Below, one piece after another: positions 34,769 to 45,176 of a stretch of DNA of 64,000 nt. Every line of letters starts with the position of its first letter. The first letter of the stretch is position 1. The stretch is from Metasolibacillus fluoroglycofenilyticus. Lineage in GTDB: Bacteria > Bacillota > Bacilli > Bacillales_A > Planococcaceae. The notes under the pieces were generated by a model that saw only the letters and a program-made list of their open reading frames with translations, was not told where the DNA came from and searched no databases. A program made the translations under genes and the position numbers. The stretch spans positions 17,829 through 81,828 of the forward strand of contig NZ_PYWK01000006.1 in assembly GCF_003049645.1 (NCBI RefSeq). The letters run 5' to 3'.

Positions 34769-35197
34769 ATGGCAAGGCGAGATTACCAAGAACCATCACC
34801 TAACAGAGTAAGAGCGTTAGATAATGATTATGTTCGTTCTAGTGAAATTCAGGCGAGCAATAAACCTTCAAAGCAGCAGATTGTTCGCCGTCGTCGCAGG
34901 CTGGTAGCATTCTTTGTTATAGCAAGTGTAGTCATTTTTGGACTAGCTAGCATGCTAATGAAGCAGTATGAGCGCCTTGATGCGAAGGAGCAGAAAAAGG
35001 CAGAGGTTTTAGTGGAGCTAGAGCAAATACAAGAAGTGCAGGATATGTTAAAGCTGCAAATTGCAAAGCTTGAGGATGATGAATATATTGCGAAGTTGGC
35101 ACGTAAAGAATATTTTATGTCTGAGGAAGGCGAGATTATTTTTACAATTCCCAAAAAGAAACAATCGAATGAACAACAAGAAGATGATGATGAGTAA
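34769..35197 (+). CDS. divIC: Cell division protein DivIC (FtsB-like)
   Basis: 142 residues. A basic cytoplasmic N-terminus is followed by one transmembrane helix (LVAFFVIASVVIFGLASML) and an extracytoplasmic coiled coil (QYERLDAKEQKKAEVLVELE..) and the conserved DDEYIAKLARKEYFMSEEGE block. It acts in the divisome with DivIB and FtsL. GAGGTG sets the start at 34769. The acidic tail is typical. Confidence 0.93.
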   Translation: MARRDYQEPSPNRVRALDNDYVRSSEIQASNKPSKQQIVRRRRRLVAFFVIASVVIFGLASMLMKQYERLDAKEQKKAEVLVELEQIQEVQDMLKLQIAKLEDDEYIAKLARKEYFMSEEGEIIFTIPKKKQSNEQQEDDDE

Positions 35198-35272
35198 GGG
35201 TGAGGGCGAATCCGTGAAAAGTGTTGGGTCGCCCTCCTTGCTGTGAAACGAATCAGATTTAGCGCAGTGTTG

Positions 35273-35300
35273 TTGACACGATTATCCTGTTCGTTATAAT
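35273..35300 (+). promoter_or_regulatory. Strong sigma-A promoter of yabR
   Basis: TTGACA at 35273-35278, 16-bp spacer and TATAAT at 35295-35300, both perfect hexamers, giving a leader of about 85 nt before yabR. Confidence 0.85.
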
Positions 35301-35392
35301 AGAATAGAAACTGTTATTAATGATAAAAGTTTCAGTATACTTAGTACATGACTTATGAAGTCGCTTAATTTTTAAGGAGGAGCATTTTTTTT

Positions 35393-35818
35393 ATGTCAAT
35401 TGAAGTAGGCAGCAAATTACAAGGTAAGGTAACAGGCATCACAAATTTTGGAGCATTCGTTGAGCTGCCAGATGGCAAAACGGGTTTAGTACACATTAGT
35501 GAAGTGGCAGACAACTATGTGAAAGACATCAACGAACTTCTAAAAGTAGGGGATGAAGTTGAAGTCAAAGTGATGAATGTTGAAGCTGACGGTAAGATCG
35601 GTCTTTCAATCCGCAAAGCGAAGCCTCAACCAGAGCGACCAGAACGTCCTCAACGTCCACGTCGTGATAATCGATCAAATGAGCGAAATGATCGTCAACC
35701 GAAAGAGACTTTCGAGCAAAAAATGGCACGTTTCTTAAAAGATAGCGATGAGCGTCTTGCAACATTAAAGCGTGCAACAGAATCAAAACGCGGTGGCCGT
35801 GGAGCTAGACGAAGTTAG
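35393..35818 (+). CDS. yabR: S1 RNA-binding domain protein YabR
   Basis: 141 residues. The N-terminal S1 domain reads LQGKVTGITNFGAFVELPDG and GKIGLSIRKAKP. A basic, Arg/Pro-rich linker (ERPERPQRPRRDNRSNERND) and an EQKMARFLKDSDERL helix follow. It probably binds structured RNA or the ribosome. AAGGAGGAG precedes the ATG. It has its own strong promoter and terminator, so it is expressed independently of divIC. Confidence 0.92.
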   Translation: MSIEVGSKLQGKVTGITNFGAFVELPDGKTGLVHISEVADNYVKDINELLKVGDEVEVKVMNVEADGKIGLSIRKAKPQPERPERPQRPRRDNRSNERNDRQPKETFEQKMARFLKDSDERLATLKRATESKRGGRGARRS

Positions 35819-35860
35819 TTTACTGGCTATTTCAGGCGTAGAAAAGATGTAATATAAGGG

Positions 35861-35902
35861 CGTCCGAAAAGTGTGCAATGCACTGCTTTTCGGGCGTTTT
35901 GT
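35861..35902 (+). terminator. Terminator of yabR
   Basis: CGTCCGAAAAG (35861-35871) pairs with CTTTTCGGGCG (35886-35896) before a T run. The loop is related to the family A hairpins. 35903-36149 holds only a very degenerate, probably family A-derived sequence; the tRNA genes found here in B. subtilis are not visible. Confidence 0.85.
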
Positions 35903-36149
35903 TTGTATTTTATGAAAATGAATTCTTATAAATAAAAGTAGGTAGCCATTTTAGCATCTTTCAGGAAGATTTTCTGCGACAGGGCTGTTCGAAAAGGTGG
36001 CTCCATTTTACGATGCAATGAAAATTTCAATTACTTTTATTCGGAGGGAAATCCGCTAAACGCAGTGTTGCTCCCGATTTCAAGGAACCCTCTATAAGTG
36101 CGCTCTTTGAAGAAGCACTGCCGAGGGCATTTTAAGCGCCTCTCCCCAT

Positions 36150-36335
36150 TTATTTTTTCTCTTGCTTTATTAGCATGCGAATGAGCGAAATGAAGCAAAA
36201 AATTCCAGAAATAAGACCGACACTAATCATAAGTGTTTGCACGATGAGGGGTAATTTTGTTAAGAGTACACCACCTACAATGAGCAGCATACTAAAAGAG
36301 CAGAGCAATGTTAGGTATGTAAATTGTTGGGTCAT
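36150..36335 (-). CDS. Small membrane protein of unknown function
   Basis: 61 residues with two hydrophobic helices (LTLLCSFSMLLIVGGVLL and LMISVGLISGIFCFISLI) and a short basic tail. AGGAG lies seven to eight bases before the ATG at 36335, so it is likely translated. It is antisense-oriented between yabR and spoIIE. No family recognised. Confidence 0.5.
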   Translation of the reverse strand: MTQQFTYLTLLCSFSMLLIVGGVLLTKLPLIVQTLMISVGLISGIFCFISLIRMLIKQEKK

Positions 36336-36407
36336 GATTTATAATCTCCTATCTATTTCGATATATCTAGTATAATCAATAACTTACTTTTTTTCATATG
36401 GTGCTTT

Positions 36408-36551
36408 GTCCCGCATTAACGGGCAGTAAGACTTAAGTGAAAATACGCTAAAGGATAAGTGAGAGATGAGCTCCCCGTAAAAGCCCGATTGATTCAACTA
36501 ACAATCAATGGGGATGAGGAAAACCTCCACTGATTGAGGTTTCACTTTATT
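36408..36551 (-). repeat. Family B structured repeat, copy 5
   Basis: Reverse copy with CAATCAATGGGGATGAGGAA / CCTCCACTGATTG. It ends in ATTGAGGTTTCACTTTAT on the + strand. It lies between the small membrane gene and spoIIE and is slightly shorter than the others because of a gap in the second hairpin. Confidence 0.85.
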
Positions 36552-36634
36552 GGACATATCCATCCTTTTTATGACAAAGAAGTAAATCAGATATTCACCA
36601 ATTCACTCATTTTTCCCACTATTTGCTAACAATT

Positions 36635-36700
36635 CGTCGAAACATTTTTTCTAGTTGCCTATATGAACAGACAAATTTTACGCTTTAATTTTTATATAAT
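36635..36700 (+). promoter_or_regulatory. Candidate Spo0A-dependent promoter of spoIIE
   Basis: CGTCGAA at 36635-36641 differs by one base from the 0A box TGTCGAA and is part of the palindrome TTCGTCGAA. A TATAAT lies at 36695-36700, 28 bp before spoIIE. No standard -35 is seen at 17 bp, which is also true of the B. subtilis Spo0A-activated promoters. Confidence 0.45.
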
Positions 36701-36727
36701 GGCAAAAAAGCTAGAGGAGATGACTAT

Positions 36728-39097
36728 ATGACACGAGTGGAAATGCTAGAAACACCTTCTATGTGGCAGGGGATGAAGGGGTATGCAAAAAATAAAAAAA
36801 CTATCTATAGTTTGCAAGCTACCTTTTTCATTATTGCTTATTTTTTAGCACAAGCAGTATTTTTTGATGCGACACTACCTTTTTTATTGCCATTTTGGGC
36901 AATTGTGCGACTGCGCTATGACAATATGCGGACAGCTGTTATTATTGGTGGCTTGTTAGGTTCCTTATCGTTTGGATTAGGACAGGCAGTGATTTTATGT
37001 TTGCAGCTCATCGTCTTTGAGCTGTTATGTCGCTTCAAATATTATAAGATGCCAGCTTCTTTGGCGATTGGCTTATCCATTTTACTTATCCAATTGCCAT
37101 GGCAAAGCGTGTCATATGGGGGAGTGCCACCATTTTTAGTGCTCTTATACGTTGGCTATGAGGTAGTATTAGCTGTGTTAATGACATTATTTATTCAGCT
37201 TTTCTTCGTGCGTCCACACCAATTTTGGCAGACGAATTGGTCCTATGAGCGCATTGGGGCTGGTTTTGTCATTGCGGCCGCCTTGCTTGGCGGGATGCAG
37301 TCTGTTGTTATCTATTCTTTGTCTTTAACGATTTTTATGCTACATCTCATTATTTGCATTGCAGCTAGAGTGGCAGGTATCCAAGTAGCAACGATGACCG
37401 CTACGATTTTAGGAACGTTGCTAGGTGTTGCAAGCCTATCCTTTACGGGAATGCTTGCTTTGTATGCAGTGACAGGTGTTGTTGCGGGAAGCTGTAAGCA
37501 ACTAGGACGGCTAGGTGTTGCACTAGGTAGCATAATACCTAGTGCGCTATTCTTTTTTTATGATGCGACATTACCGCTTGATCTCGTCTATTTCTTCTCC
37601 ATTGTCGTAGCAGCAACTTTATTTTTGCTACTTCCACAATCATTATTTACAACATTGCATGATTTGTTTTACCCAGAGCGAGATGAGGTGCTATTAAAAA
37701 GACAGACGTGGATGACAGAGCATGCGACAGAAAATTTAATGCAATTTCAGCATTTTGTTGACTTTATGAAGGAGCTTGTATTCGATCGGTTTACTGCGGA
37801 TTATGTGGAAAAGAAAAAAATTGAGCCATTGGCTACATGTATGAGCTGCTTTCGCTATGATCGCTGCTGGGCTGATGCAGAAATGAGTCAGACGATTGAG
37901 AGCTGGTGTGTGGCGAAAGCGGCTTCGAAGCCAGCCGAGGTTGTGCGTACAGAGGAGCAGGTGAAACAAAAATGTGTGAAGTCAACTAAATTGCTAGAGG
38001 AGCTGGAATTGCAGCTCTATCAGGAGCAAATGAATGGGCAATTTTATCATGGGAAAAAAATGATTGCATTGCAGTTGCGTGATTTGAGTCGCCATCTGCA
38101 GCGACTTATGCAGGAAATTAAAGAAGAAGCACTATCCTTTCAGTCTGTGGAGGAGGAGCTAATGACTGCGTTCAAGCAAGCTTATGTGCCTTGCTTTCAA
38201 ATAGATGTGTTACAAAGTAAACCTGGCGAGCGTATCGTTGTGTGCTCACTGACACCGAAAAACAGTAATCAATATGATATGCTACAGCTTTGTGAGCGGC
38301 TTATTGTGCCGATTTTTTATGATGTTTGGCAGGAGCCTCTTTACGTAGAGCATTATGAAATGAGGCAAGAACCATTCCGTCATATGCAGGTGCGTTTTCG
38401 TTCAGCTGTCCGCTATGAACTAGCGCATGATAGCTATAGTCAAGCGAAGGAGCTAGTAAATGGCTCAGGAGATTCACATGCTATTTTTCCGATACATGCT
38501 GGGCTGACAGCGGTTATGCTTTCAGATGGAATGGGACAAAATAAAGAAGCGCAGCGTGAGAGTAGAAAGCTGATTCGCATGATGCGCGAATGCTTATTGT
38601 ATAATATGAATCCAGAAACAGCGATGCATACGTTACACTATGTTATGTCGTTAAAGCGTGAGATAGACATGTATGCAACGATTGATTTTGCGCTAATTGA
38701 TTTACAAGGTGGCACACTTTGGTCATGGAAGGCTGGTAGCATGTCGACATATATAATTCGTGGTCAAACGGTTATGAAAATTGATGGGACAAGTGCACCT
38801 GTAGGCTTTATGCCACAGTTTTCTGTAGAAACACAAAAAATGAAGCTGAGAGCAGATGATGTTATTTTTATGGTGTCGGACGGTTTATTTTCAAGCGAAT
38901 TGAATTGGGACGAGCAGGAGTCTTATTTTTTGGAGTTGATAAAGCAAAGAATTGCCGAAAAAATGCCGATTGATGTGTTATTGTATGATGTAATGGCGCA
39001 TTATAAAGGGCGTTATGATATTGAGGATGATTGTACATTGATTGGTCTGACATTGCAGCATATTATTCCACAATGGGCAACTGTAAAGGCGAATTAG
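36728..39097 (+). CDS. spoIIE: Stage II sporulation protein E, PP2C phosphatase
   Basis: 789 residues. About ten hydrophobic helices fill residues ~30-310, a central regulatory region follows and the PP2C domain occupies the last ~250 residues (LSDGMGQNKEAQRES, FMVSDGLFSSELNWDE, IEDDCTLIGL), with the metal-binding Asp residues kept. It localises to the polar septum with FtsZ and dephosphorylates SpoIIAA to activate sigma-F in the forespore. tilS follows 23 bp later; the yabS and yabT genes that B. subtilis has here are missing. Confidence 0.96.
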   Translation: MTRVEMLETPSMWQGMKGYAKNKKTIYSLQATFFIIAYFLAQAVFFDATLPFLLPFWAIVRLRYDNMRTAVIIGGLLGSLSFGLGQAVILCLQLIVFELLCRFKYYKMPASLAIGLSILLIQLPWQSVSYGGVPPFLVLLYVGYEVVLAVLMTLFIQLFFVRPHQFWQTNWSYERIGAGFVIAAALLGGMQSVVIYSLSLTIFMLHLIICIAARVAGIQVATMTATILGTLLGVASLSFTGMLALYAVTGVVAGSCKQLGRLGVALGSIIPSALFFFYDATLPLDLVYFFSIVVAATLFLLLPQSLFTTLHDLFYPERDEVLLKRQTWMTEHATENLMQFQHFVDFMKELVFDRFTADYVEKKKIEPLATCMSCFRYDRCWADAEMSQTIESWCVAKAASKPAEVVRTEEQVKQKCVKSTKLLEELELQLYQEQMNGQFYHGKKMIALQLRDLSRHLQRLMQEIKEEALSFQSVEEELMTAFKQAYVPCFQIDVLQSKPGERIVVCSLTPKNSNQYDMLQLCERLIVPIFYDVWQEPLYVEHYEMRQEPFRHMQVRFRSAVRYELAHDSYSQAKELVNGSGDSHAIFPIHAGLTAVMLSDGMGQNKEAQRESRKLIRMMRECLLYNMNPETAMHTLHYVMSLKREIDMYATIDFALIDLQGGTLWSWKAGSMSTYIIRGQTVMKIDGTSAPVGFMPQFSVETQKMKLRADDVIFMVSDGLFSSELNWDEQESYFLELIKQRIAEKMPIDVLLYDVMAHYKGRYDIEDDCTLIGLTLQHIIPQWATVKAN

Positions 39098-39120
39098 TAT
39101 AGAAGAACGGAGGTGAGAAG

Positions 39121-40506
39121 GTGGATTCATTCGAAATAAAGGTGATGCATAATATTCGAAAGCAGCAATTAGTAGTAGCAGGAGACCGTCTTCTCATCGC
39201 TTGCTCTGGTGGCGTTGACTCGATGGGCTTACTGTATTTTTTCCGAGCGATGTGTGCGCAGCTAGAAATAGAAATTGTCGTAGCGCATGTTGACCATATG
39301 CTAAGGGCGGAAGCATCGGCAGCAGACCGAGAATTTGTTGAGGCGTTTTGTGTAGAAGAAAATATTAGGGTACATAGTACGGCGATTCCAATAGCCGATA
39401 TTCTTGAAAAGGAAGGTGGCAATTTGCAGACGACTTGTCGCAGTGAGCGTTATCGTTTTTTAGCGCAAATTATGCGGCAGGAAAAGTGCACGAAGCTTGT
39501 TACAGCACATCATGCAGACGATCAGCTCGAGACGATGCTGATGGCTCTCGCAAAAGGCGCGACGATTAACGGCTTACAAGGAATGATGGCAAGTCGTTCA
39601 TTTGCAGATGGTGAGCTTATTCGTCCCTTTTTAGCAGTAACGAAGGCAGAAATTTCTAGTTATTTGCAAAGTCAGAATGGAGTATATCGTGAGGATGCAA
39701 GTAACGCGAAGGATGATTATACAAGAAATCGCTTCCGTCAGCGTATTATTCCTTTATTAGTTGAGGAGAATAATCATATAGCCGTACATGCTGTTCAATT
39801 AGCTAGCCAGCTACAGCAGGATGATGCATACTTAATGGAGTTAGCAAAAGGAGCATATGCACGAGTAGTTAAGGAAAATACGGCAGAAATTTATACGATT
39901 GATGTTCATGCTTTTCAAAGAGAATCACCTGCTTTACAAAGAAGGCTCATTTTAATACTATTAAACTATATTTATAACGATTCAAGTACACTTTTTAGTC
40001 AATCATTATTATCATCTATCTACGCCTTATTTGAAACTACAAGTGGTAGTGCGACAATCCATTTACCGAAACATTACATGATGCAACGCGCATATGATAC
40101 TGTGACTGTTTATCCACATAAAGTATTCGAGGTGCGTGAAGCGAAAGCATTAGCGTTAAATAAATGGCTCGATTATGGGCATATCCGGCTATTTGTAGGG
40201 ACTTATACGGGGCAGCACGATGGCGAATGCTACTATTTTCAGTCAAAAGCAGTAAACTTCCCATTACATATTCGTACAAGACGAGAGGGCGACCGTATAC
40301 AGCTTGCTAATATGATGCAAGGAAAACGGTTATCAAGGTTATTTATTGACTGTAAAATCCCTTTAGCGAAACGCGATAGCTGGCCGTTGTTAGTCGATGC
40401 AGAGGATGAGGTATTAGCTGTACTCGGTGTGCGTGTAAATAACAAATTTTCCAAGCAGCGACGCGGGGAGGATGATTGTGTTCTCATCGTGCGTAGCGCT
40501 CGTTAA
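39121..40506 (+). CDS. tilS: tRNA(Ile)-lysidine synthase
   Basis: 461 residues, GTG start with GGAGGTGAG upstream. The PP-loop IACSGGVDSMGLLYF near residue 25 binds ATP. The enzyme changes C34 of the CAU-anticodon isoleucine tRNA to lysidine. Further signatures are HVDHMLR, TAHHADDQLETMLM and the C-terminal RRRGEDDC-like substrate-binding end (KQRRGEDDCVLIV). It is close-packed with spoIIE upstream and hpt downstream. Confidence 0.94.
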   Translation: MDSFEIKVMHNIRKQQLVVAGDRLLIACSGGVDSMGLLYFFRAMCAQLEIEIVVAHVDHMLRAEASAADREFVEAFCVEENIRVHSTAIPIADILEKEGGNLQTTCRSERYRFLAQIMRQEKCTKLVTAHHADDQLETMLMALAKGATINGLQGMMASRSFADGELIRPFLAVTKAEISSYLQSQNGVYREDASNAKDDYTRNRFRQRIIPLLVEENNHIAVHAVQLASQLQQDDAYLMELAKGAYARVVKENTAEIYTIDVHAFQRESPALQRRLILILLNYIYNDSSTLFSQSLLSSIYALFETTSGSATIHLPKHYMMQRAYDTVTVYPHKVFEVREAKALALNKWLDYGHIRLFVGTYTGQHDGECYYFQSKAVNFPLHIRTRREGDRIQLANMMQGKRLSRLFIDCKIPLAKRDSWPLLVDAEDEVLAVLGVRVNNKFSKQRRGEDDCVLIVRSAR

Positions 40507-40536
40507 AATTTGCAACAATTTGAGGGGGAATCACAT

Positions 40537-41079
40537 ATGATTCAAAACGATATTGAAAAAATTATGATTTCGGAGGAGCAGATTCAAGAACGCATTCGAG
40601 AGTTAGGCGCACAGCTAACAGCTGAATACGACCATAAATTCCCGCTTGCTGTCGGTGTTTTAAAAGGTGCAATGCCTTTTATGACAGACTTAATGAAGCG
40701 TTTCGACTCTTATGTTGAAGTGGACTTTATGGATGTATCGAGCTACGGCAATGCCACTGTTTCTTCTGGCGAGGTAAAAATTTTAAAGGACTTAAACACA
40801 AGTGTGGAAGGTCGCGATGTTATTATTATCGAGGATATTATCGATAGTGGCTTAACACTTAGCTACCTTGTCGAGCTATTTAAGTATCGCAAAGCTAAAT
40901 CAATTAAGATTGTAACGCTATTAGATAAACCTTCAGGGCGCAAGGTGGATTTAAAAGCAGATATCGTAGGCTTTGAAGTTCCAGATGGTTTTGTAGTAGG
41001 ATATGGATTAGATTACGCAGAAAAATATCGTAACTTACCGTACATTGGCATTTTGAAAAGAGAAGTGTATTCATTCTAA
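40537..41079 (+). CDS. hpt: Hypoxanthine phosphoribosyltransferase
   Basis: 180 residues. Purine salvage, making IMP or GMP from hypoxanthine or guanine and PRPP. The PRPP-binding motif is [20 protein letters not shown] near residue 100. [17 protein letters not shown] and the C-terminal [20 protein letters not shown] are typical. GAGGGGGAA places the start at 40537 rather than 40510. It lies between tilS and ftsH as in B. subtilis, where HprT and TilS together regulate ftsH. Confidence 0.95.
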   Translation: MIQNDIEKIMISEEQIQERIRELGAQLTAEYDHKFPLAVGVLKGAMPFMTDLMKRFDSYVEVDFMDVSSYGNATVSSGEVKILKDLNTSVEGRDVIIIEDIIDSGLTLSYLVELFKYRKAKSIKIVTLLDKPSGRKVDLKADIVGFEVPDGFVVGYGLDYAEKYRNLPYIGILKREVYSF

Positions 41080-41215
41080 AATCAGAACATATGTAACGAT
41101 TTTGACATAAATCGACTTTCACATATATTCTTTAGGGCTTTTCATTGTATCAAAAAATGAACGTATGTTAAGATTTTATCTATAGTTTTTCTGTTATGTT
41201 GTGAGGAGGCTGGGG

Positions 41216-43285
41216 ATGAATCGAATATTTCGATATACCATATTTTATTTATTAATTTTTCTCGTAATAGTCGGGATTTTTGGCACTGTCAATGGCAGCA
41301 ACTCTGCTGTTGAGGAGCTAGATTACAAAAAGTTTTTTGCGGAGCTGGAGTCTGGTAATGTTGATTCAGTGATGATACAGCCAGCAAAGGGCGTACTCTC
41401 AGTTGTTGGGGAATATAAAAAAGCTAACGATGATGAGGCAAGCAAAAAATTCACGCTGAATATTTTACAAAATGATGAGCAGGCAAAGGAGCGCATTTTT
41501 AATCTTGAAGAGGACTACGGTATCAAGGTTGAGCATGCGCCAGAAACAAGTGGATGGGTAAGCTTCTTTACAGGTATTATTCCATTCATCATCATTATCA
41601 TTTTATTCTTCTTCTTGTTGAGTCAATCACAAGGTGGCGGTAATAAAGTGATGAACTTCGGTAAATCAAAGGCTAAGCTATATGATCAAGATAAGAAAAA
41701 GGTTCGCTTCAACGATGTAGCTGGTGCCGATGAAGAAAAGGCAGAGCTTGTCGAAGTAGTAGACTTTTTAAAGGATCATCGTAAATTTACTGAAATTGGC
41801 GCGCGTATTCCGAAGGGGATTTTACTTGTGGGTCCTCCGGGTACGGGTAAAACTTTACTTGCACGTGCAGTTGCTGGTGAGGCTGGTGTCCCATTCTTCT
41901 CGATTTCAGGTTCTGATTTCGTAGAAATGTTTGTTGGTGTTGGGGCATCGCGTGTACGTGATTTATTTGAAAATGCGAAGAAAAATGCGCCATGTATCAT
42001 TTTCATTGACGAGATTGATGCAGTAGGTCGTCAACGTGGTGCGGGTCTTGGCGGTGGTCACGATGAGCGTGAGCAAACGTTGAACCAATTATTGGTAGAA
42101 ATGGACGGCTTCGGAGCGAATGAAGGAATTATCATTATTGCTGCAACGAACCGACCAGATATTTTAGATAAGGCGTTATTACGTCCAGGTCGTTTTGACC
42201 GTCAAATTACAGTAGGGCATCCTGATGTAAAAGGGCGTGAGGCGATTTTAAAAGTGCATGCACGCAATAAGCCACTAGCGGATAGTGTGGATTTAGGAGC
42301 GGTAGCACAACGCACGCCAGGTTTCTCAGGTGCAGACCTTGAAAATCTGCTAAACGAAGCAGCACTTGTAGCAGCTCGTAAAAGCAAAAAATCAATTAAT
42401 ATGGCAGATATTGACGAAGCGTCTGACCGCGTTATTGCGGGTCCAGCGAAAGCAAGTCGCGTTTACTCGGCAAAAGAGAAAAAGCTTGTTGCATTCCATG
42501 AAGCTGGGCACGTAGTTGTAGGGCTAGAGCTTGATGAAGCAGATACAGTGCATAAGGTAACGATTGTTCCTCGTGGGCAAGCGGGTGGCTATGCTATTAT
42601 GTTACCAAAGGAAGAACGTTTCTTTACAACACGTCAAGAGCTGCTTGACCGTATCGCTGGTTTACTAGGCGGGCGTGTTGCAGAGGAAATCGTACTTGGC
42701 GAAGTGTCAACAGGCGCACATAACGACTTCCAAAAAGTAACGAGCATCGCACGTGCAATGGTAACTGAGTACGGAATGAGCGACAATCTTGGAGCAGTTC
42801 AATACGGTTCAAGCCAAGGGGGCAATGTTTTCCTAGGGCGTGATTTCAACTCGGACCAAAATTACTCTGATAAAATTGCTTATGAAATTGACAAAGAAAT
42901 TCAAAATATTGTTGATGCTCAGTATGAGCGTACAAAACGCATTTTAACAGAAAAGCGTGAGCTATTAGATTTGATTGCTAACACATTAATGGAAAAAGAA
43001 ACATTAAATGCACAGGAAATCGAGCATTTACGTGACTTTGGTAAATTGCCAGAAGTAGTTGAAGAGATTGTAAATGAAGTGCCTTCTGAAGTAGTAACAG
43101 AAGCACAGCCGACAATCGAAAAAGCTGGTTCTGCAACGGTTAATGAAGAGGTTGTAAGTGAGCAAACACCACCAACAACAGAAGATTTACCTGGGGAACA
43201 TAAGCCTTTAGGTAAGCTATCTAACGAACAACCACACAAGCCTCTAGGCAAAACTGTACAATCAGACGAAGAACACAAGCAATAA
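41216..43285 (+). CDS. ftsH: ATP-dependent zinc metalloprotease FtsH
   Basis: 689 residues. Two transmembrane helices flank a short extracytoplasmic domain (residues 1-130). The AAA+ module shows [33 protein letters not shown] and the second region of homology RPGRFDR. The zinc site is HEAGH near residue 425 with the third ligand in the HNDFQK region. GAGGAGG sets the start. The C-terminal tail repeats HKPLGK twice, a low-complexity extension. It degrades membrane proteins and regulators, including sporulation factors. Confidence 0.96.
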   Translation: MNRIFRYTIFYLLIFLVIVGIFGTVNGSNSAVEELDYKKFFAELESGNVDSVMIQPAKGVLSVVGEYKKANDDEASKKFTLNILQNDEQAKERIFNLEEDYGIKVEHAPETSGWVSFFTGIIPFIIIIILFFFLLSQSQGGGNKVMNFGKSKAKLYDQDKKKVRFNDVAGADEEKAELVEVVDFLKDHRKFTEIGARIPKGILLVGPPGTGKTLLARAVAGEAGVPFFSISGSDFVEMFVGVGASRVRDLFENAKKNAPCIIFIDEIDAVGRQRGAGLGGGHDEREQTLNQLLVEMDGFGANEGIIIIAATNRPDILDKALLRPGRFDRQITVGHPDVKGREAILKVHARNKPLADSVDLGAVAQRTPGFSGADLENLLNEAALVAARKSKKSINMADIDEASDRVIAGPAKASRVYSAKEKKLVAFHEAGHVVVGLELDEADTVHKVTIVPRGQAGGYAIMLPKEERFFTTRQELLDRIAGLLGGRVAEEIVLGEVSTGAHNDFQKVTSIARAMVTEYGMSDNLGAVQYGSSQGGNVFLGRDFNSDQNYSDKIAYEIDKEIQNIVDAQYERTKRILTEKRELLDLIANTLMEKETLNAQEIEHLRDFGKLPEVVEEIVNEVPSEVVTEAQPTIEKAGSATVNEEVVSEQTPPTTEDLPGEHKPLGKLSNEQPHKPLGKTVQSDEEHKQ

Positions 43286-43290
43286 AATGG

Positions 43291-43325
43291 AGGCTGATGG
43301 GAAACTTACTTTCCCATCAGCCTTT
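43291..43325 (+). terminator. Terminator of ftsH
   Basis: AGGCTGATGGGAAA (43291-43304) and TTTCCCATCAGCCT (43310-43323) form a perfect 14-bp stem followed by TTTTA. Confidence 0.9.
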
Positions 43326-43505
43326 TATAGTTAGCTAATGTTCACATAAGTTGAGGAAAGCACAGATAATTCAGAGTAAAGTGTAGATAACTTGAGAAAA
43401 ACGCAAATAATATGAAAATAATGCTGGTCAAAATAGCATAAGTTTTTGCTTTCGTATGGTATTATTTTATGTAAAAGTGAAAATGAGCTGGTAGGTGTCG
43501 TATAG

Positions 43506-44273
43506 ATGATTTTAGTAATGGATGCGGGCAATACGAATATTATTTTTGGCATATATAATAATCATCAGCTTCTGCATAATTGGCGTATTGTAACGGAGCG
43601 CAGTAAGACGGAAGATGAATATGCGATGCAGTTGAAAGCCTTTTTTTCTCATGAGAGCATTTCATTTGAACAAATTGAAGGAATTATTATATCCTCAGTT
43701 GTGCCACCAATTATGTTTGCTTTGCAGCGGATGTGTGAAAAATATTTTCGCATTAAGCCGCTGATTGTTGGACCGGGCGTTAAAACAGGATTAAATATTA
43801 AATATGAAAATCCCCGTGAGGTTGGAGCGGACCGCATTGTCAACGCCGTAGCGGCCTTAGTGGAGTATGGCATAGGTCGTCCAATAATTATTGTTGATTT
43901 TGGGACTGCTAATACCTATTGCTATTTAAACGAAAAAGGTGACTATATGGGTGGGGCGATTGCGCCGGGAATTGCGATTTCGACAGAGGCGCTGTATACG
44001 CGCGCTTCTAAGCTACCGCGCATTGAAATTGCACGACCTTCACAAATCGTTGGCAAAAATACGGTTGCCGCAATGCAGGCAGGAATTGTTTATGGCTTTA
44101 TTGGTCAAGTGGAGGGCATTGTCAGCCGTATGAAGCAGCAGAGTGTTAAAGAGCCGTTAGTGATTGCAACCGGGGGCTTTGCCGAACTAATTGCAAATGA
44201 GACGCAATTGATTGATATTGTAGACCCATTTTTAACATTAAAGGGGCTTTATATTTTATATCAACGAAATTAA
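43506..44273 (+). CDS. coaX: Type III pantothenate kinase
   Basis: 255 residues. First step of coenzyme A synthesis. The ASKHA nucleotide-binding fold shows [13 protein letters not shown] at the start, the adenosine region ATGGFA and the central [20 protein letters not shown]. The segment is usually GTATT, here GTANT, a mild variation. [20 protein letters not shown] is the pantothenate side. It starts 18 bp before hslO, forming an operon with it and the foldase gene. Confidence 0.94.
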   Translation: MILVMDAGNTNIIFGIYNNHQLLHNWRIVTERSKTEDEYAMQLKAFFSHESISFEQIEGIIISSVVPPIMFALQRMCEKYFRIKPLIVGPGVKTGLNIKYENPREVGADRIVNAVAALVEYGIGRPIIIVDFGTANTYCYLNEKGDYMGGAIAPGIAISTEALYTRASKLPRIEIARPSQIVGKNTVAAMQAGIVYGFIGQVEGIVSRMKQQSVKEPLVIATGGFAELIANETQLIDIVDPFLTLKGLYILYQRN

Positions 44274-44291
44274 AAGGAAAGAGGATTTAAC

Positions 44292-45176
44292 ATGAAAGAT
44301 TATTTAGTAAGAGCGATAGGCTTTAATGGACAGGTGCGTGCCTTTGCGGTTCGTACGACAGAAACAATTGGAGAAGCACAGCGTCGTCATAGCACATGGC
44401 CAACAGCTTCGGCGGCACTTGGACGTTCGATGACAGCAGCAGTTATGATGGGAGCTATGCTGAAGGGCGATGACAAGCTAACGGTAAAAATTGAGGGAGA
44501 TGGACCAATCGGACCAATCATTATCGATTCGGATGCGAATGGTAATGTGCGTGGCTATGTCACAAATGGACAAGTACATTTTGATTTAAACGAGCAAGGA
44601 AAATTAGATGTGCGACGCGCTGTTGGTACAGAAGGAGCATTGACGATTGTAAAGGATTTAGGTTTACGTGATATGTTCTCAGGTCAAACGCCAATTGTAT
44701 CTGGTGAAATCGCAGAGGACTTTACTTACTATTTTGCGACAAGTGAGCAGGTGCCCTCGTCTGTAGGACTTGGAGTACTTGTCAATCCAGATAATACAAT
44801 TTTAGCTGCGGGCGGCTTTATTTTGCAATTAATGCCGGGTTGTGAGGAAGAAACAATTGATGCGATTGAAGCGCAGTTGGCGTCAATTGAGCCTGTATCA
44901 AAAATGATTGAAAAAGGCTATACACCGGAGCAGATTTTAGAGACAGTGCTAGGGGAAAAGGGCGATATTTCAATTTTAAGTGAGGCGCCTGTACAATTTA
45001 AGTGTCAATGTTCAAAAGAGCGTTTTGGTGCGGCAATTATCGGTTTAGGTGCGAAAGAAATTCAAGAGATGATTGCTGAAGATGGAAAAGCGGAAGCACA
45101 ATGTCATTTTTGCTTAGAAACATATAATTTTAGCCAGGATGAATTGGAAGGCTTCATTGATGAAATCAACGCGTAA
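44292..45176 (+). CDS. hslO: Redox-regulated chaperone Hsp33
   Basis: 294 residues. The zinc-binding redox switch lies near the C-terminus: CQCS near residue 237 and CHFC near residue 269, the CxC and CxxC pairs. The N-terminal domain ([20 protein letters not shown]) is canonical. Oxidation releases zinc and activates its holdase function. GGAAAGAGGA precedes the ATG. The next gene starts inside its end. Confidence 0.95.
   Translation: MKDYLVRAIGFNGQVRAFAVRTTETIGEAQRRHSTWPTASAALGRSMTAAVMMGAMLKGDDKLTVKIEGDGPIGPIIIDSDANGNVRGYVTNGQVHFDLNEQGKLDVRRAVGTEGALTIVKDLGLRDMFSGQTPIVSGEIAEDFTYYFATSEQVPSSVGLGVLVNPDNTILAAGGFILQLMPGCEEETIDAIEAQLASIEPVSKMIEKGYTPEQILETVLGEKGDISILSEAPVQFKCQCSKERFGAAIIGLGAKEIQEMIAEDGKAEAQCHFCLETYNFSQDELEGFIDEINA

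Noticed and set aside
35903..36149. tRNA genes expected by synteny with B. subtilis
   Set aside because: No TPsiC arm (GGTTCGAATCC-like) or cloverleaf was found by eye.
1272..36551. Family B copies as a CRISPR array
   Set aside because: The copies are 155 bp long, in both orientations and thousands of bases apart, with no spacers between them.
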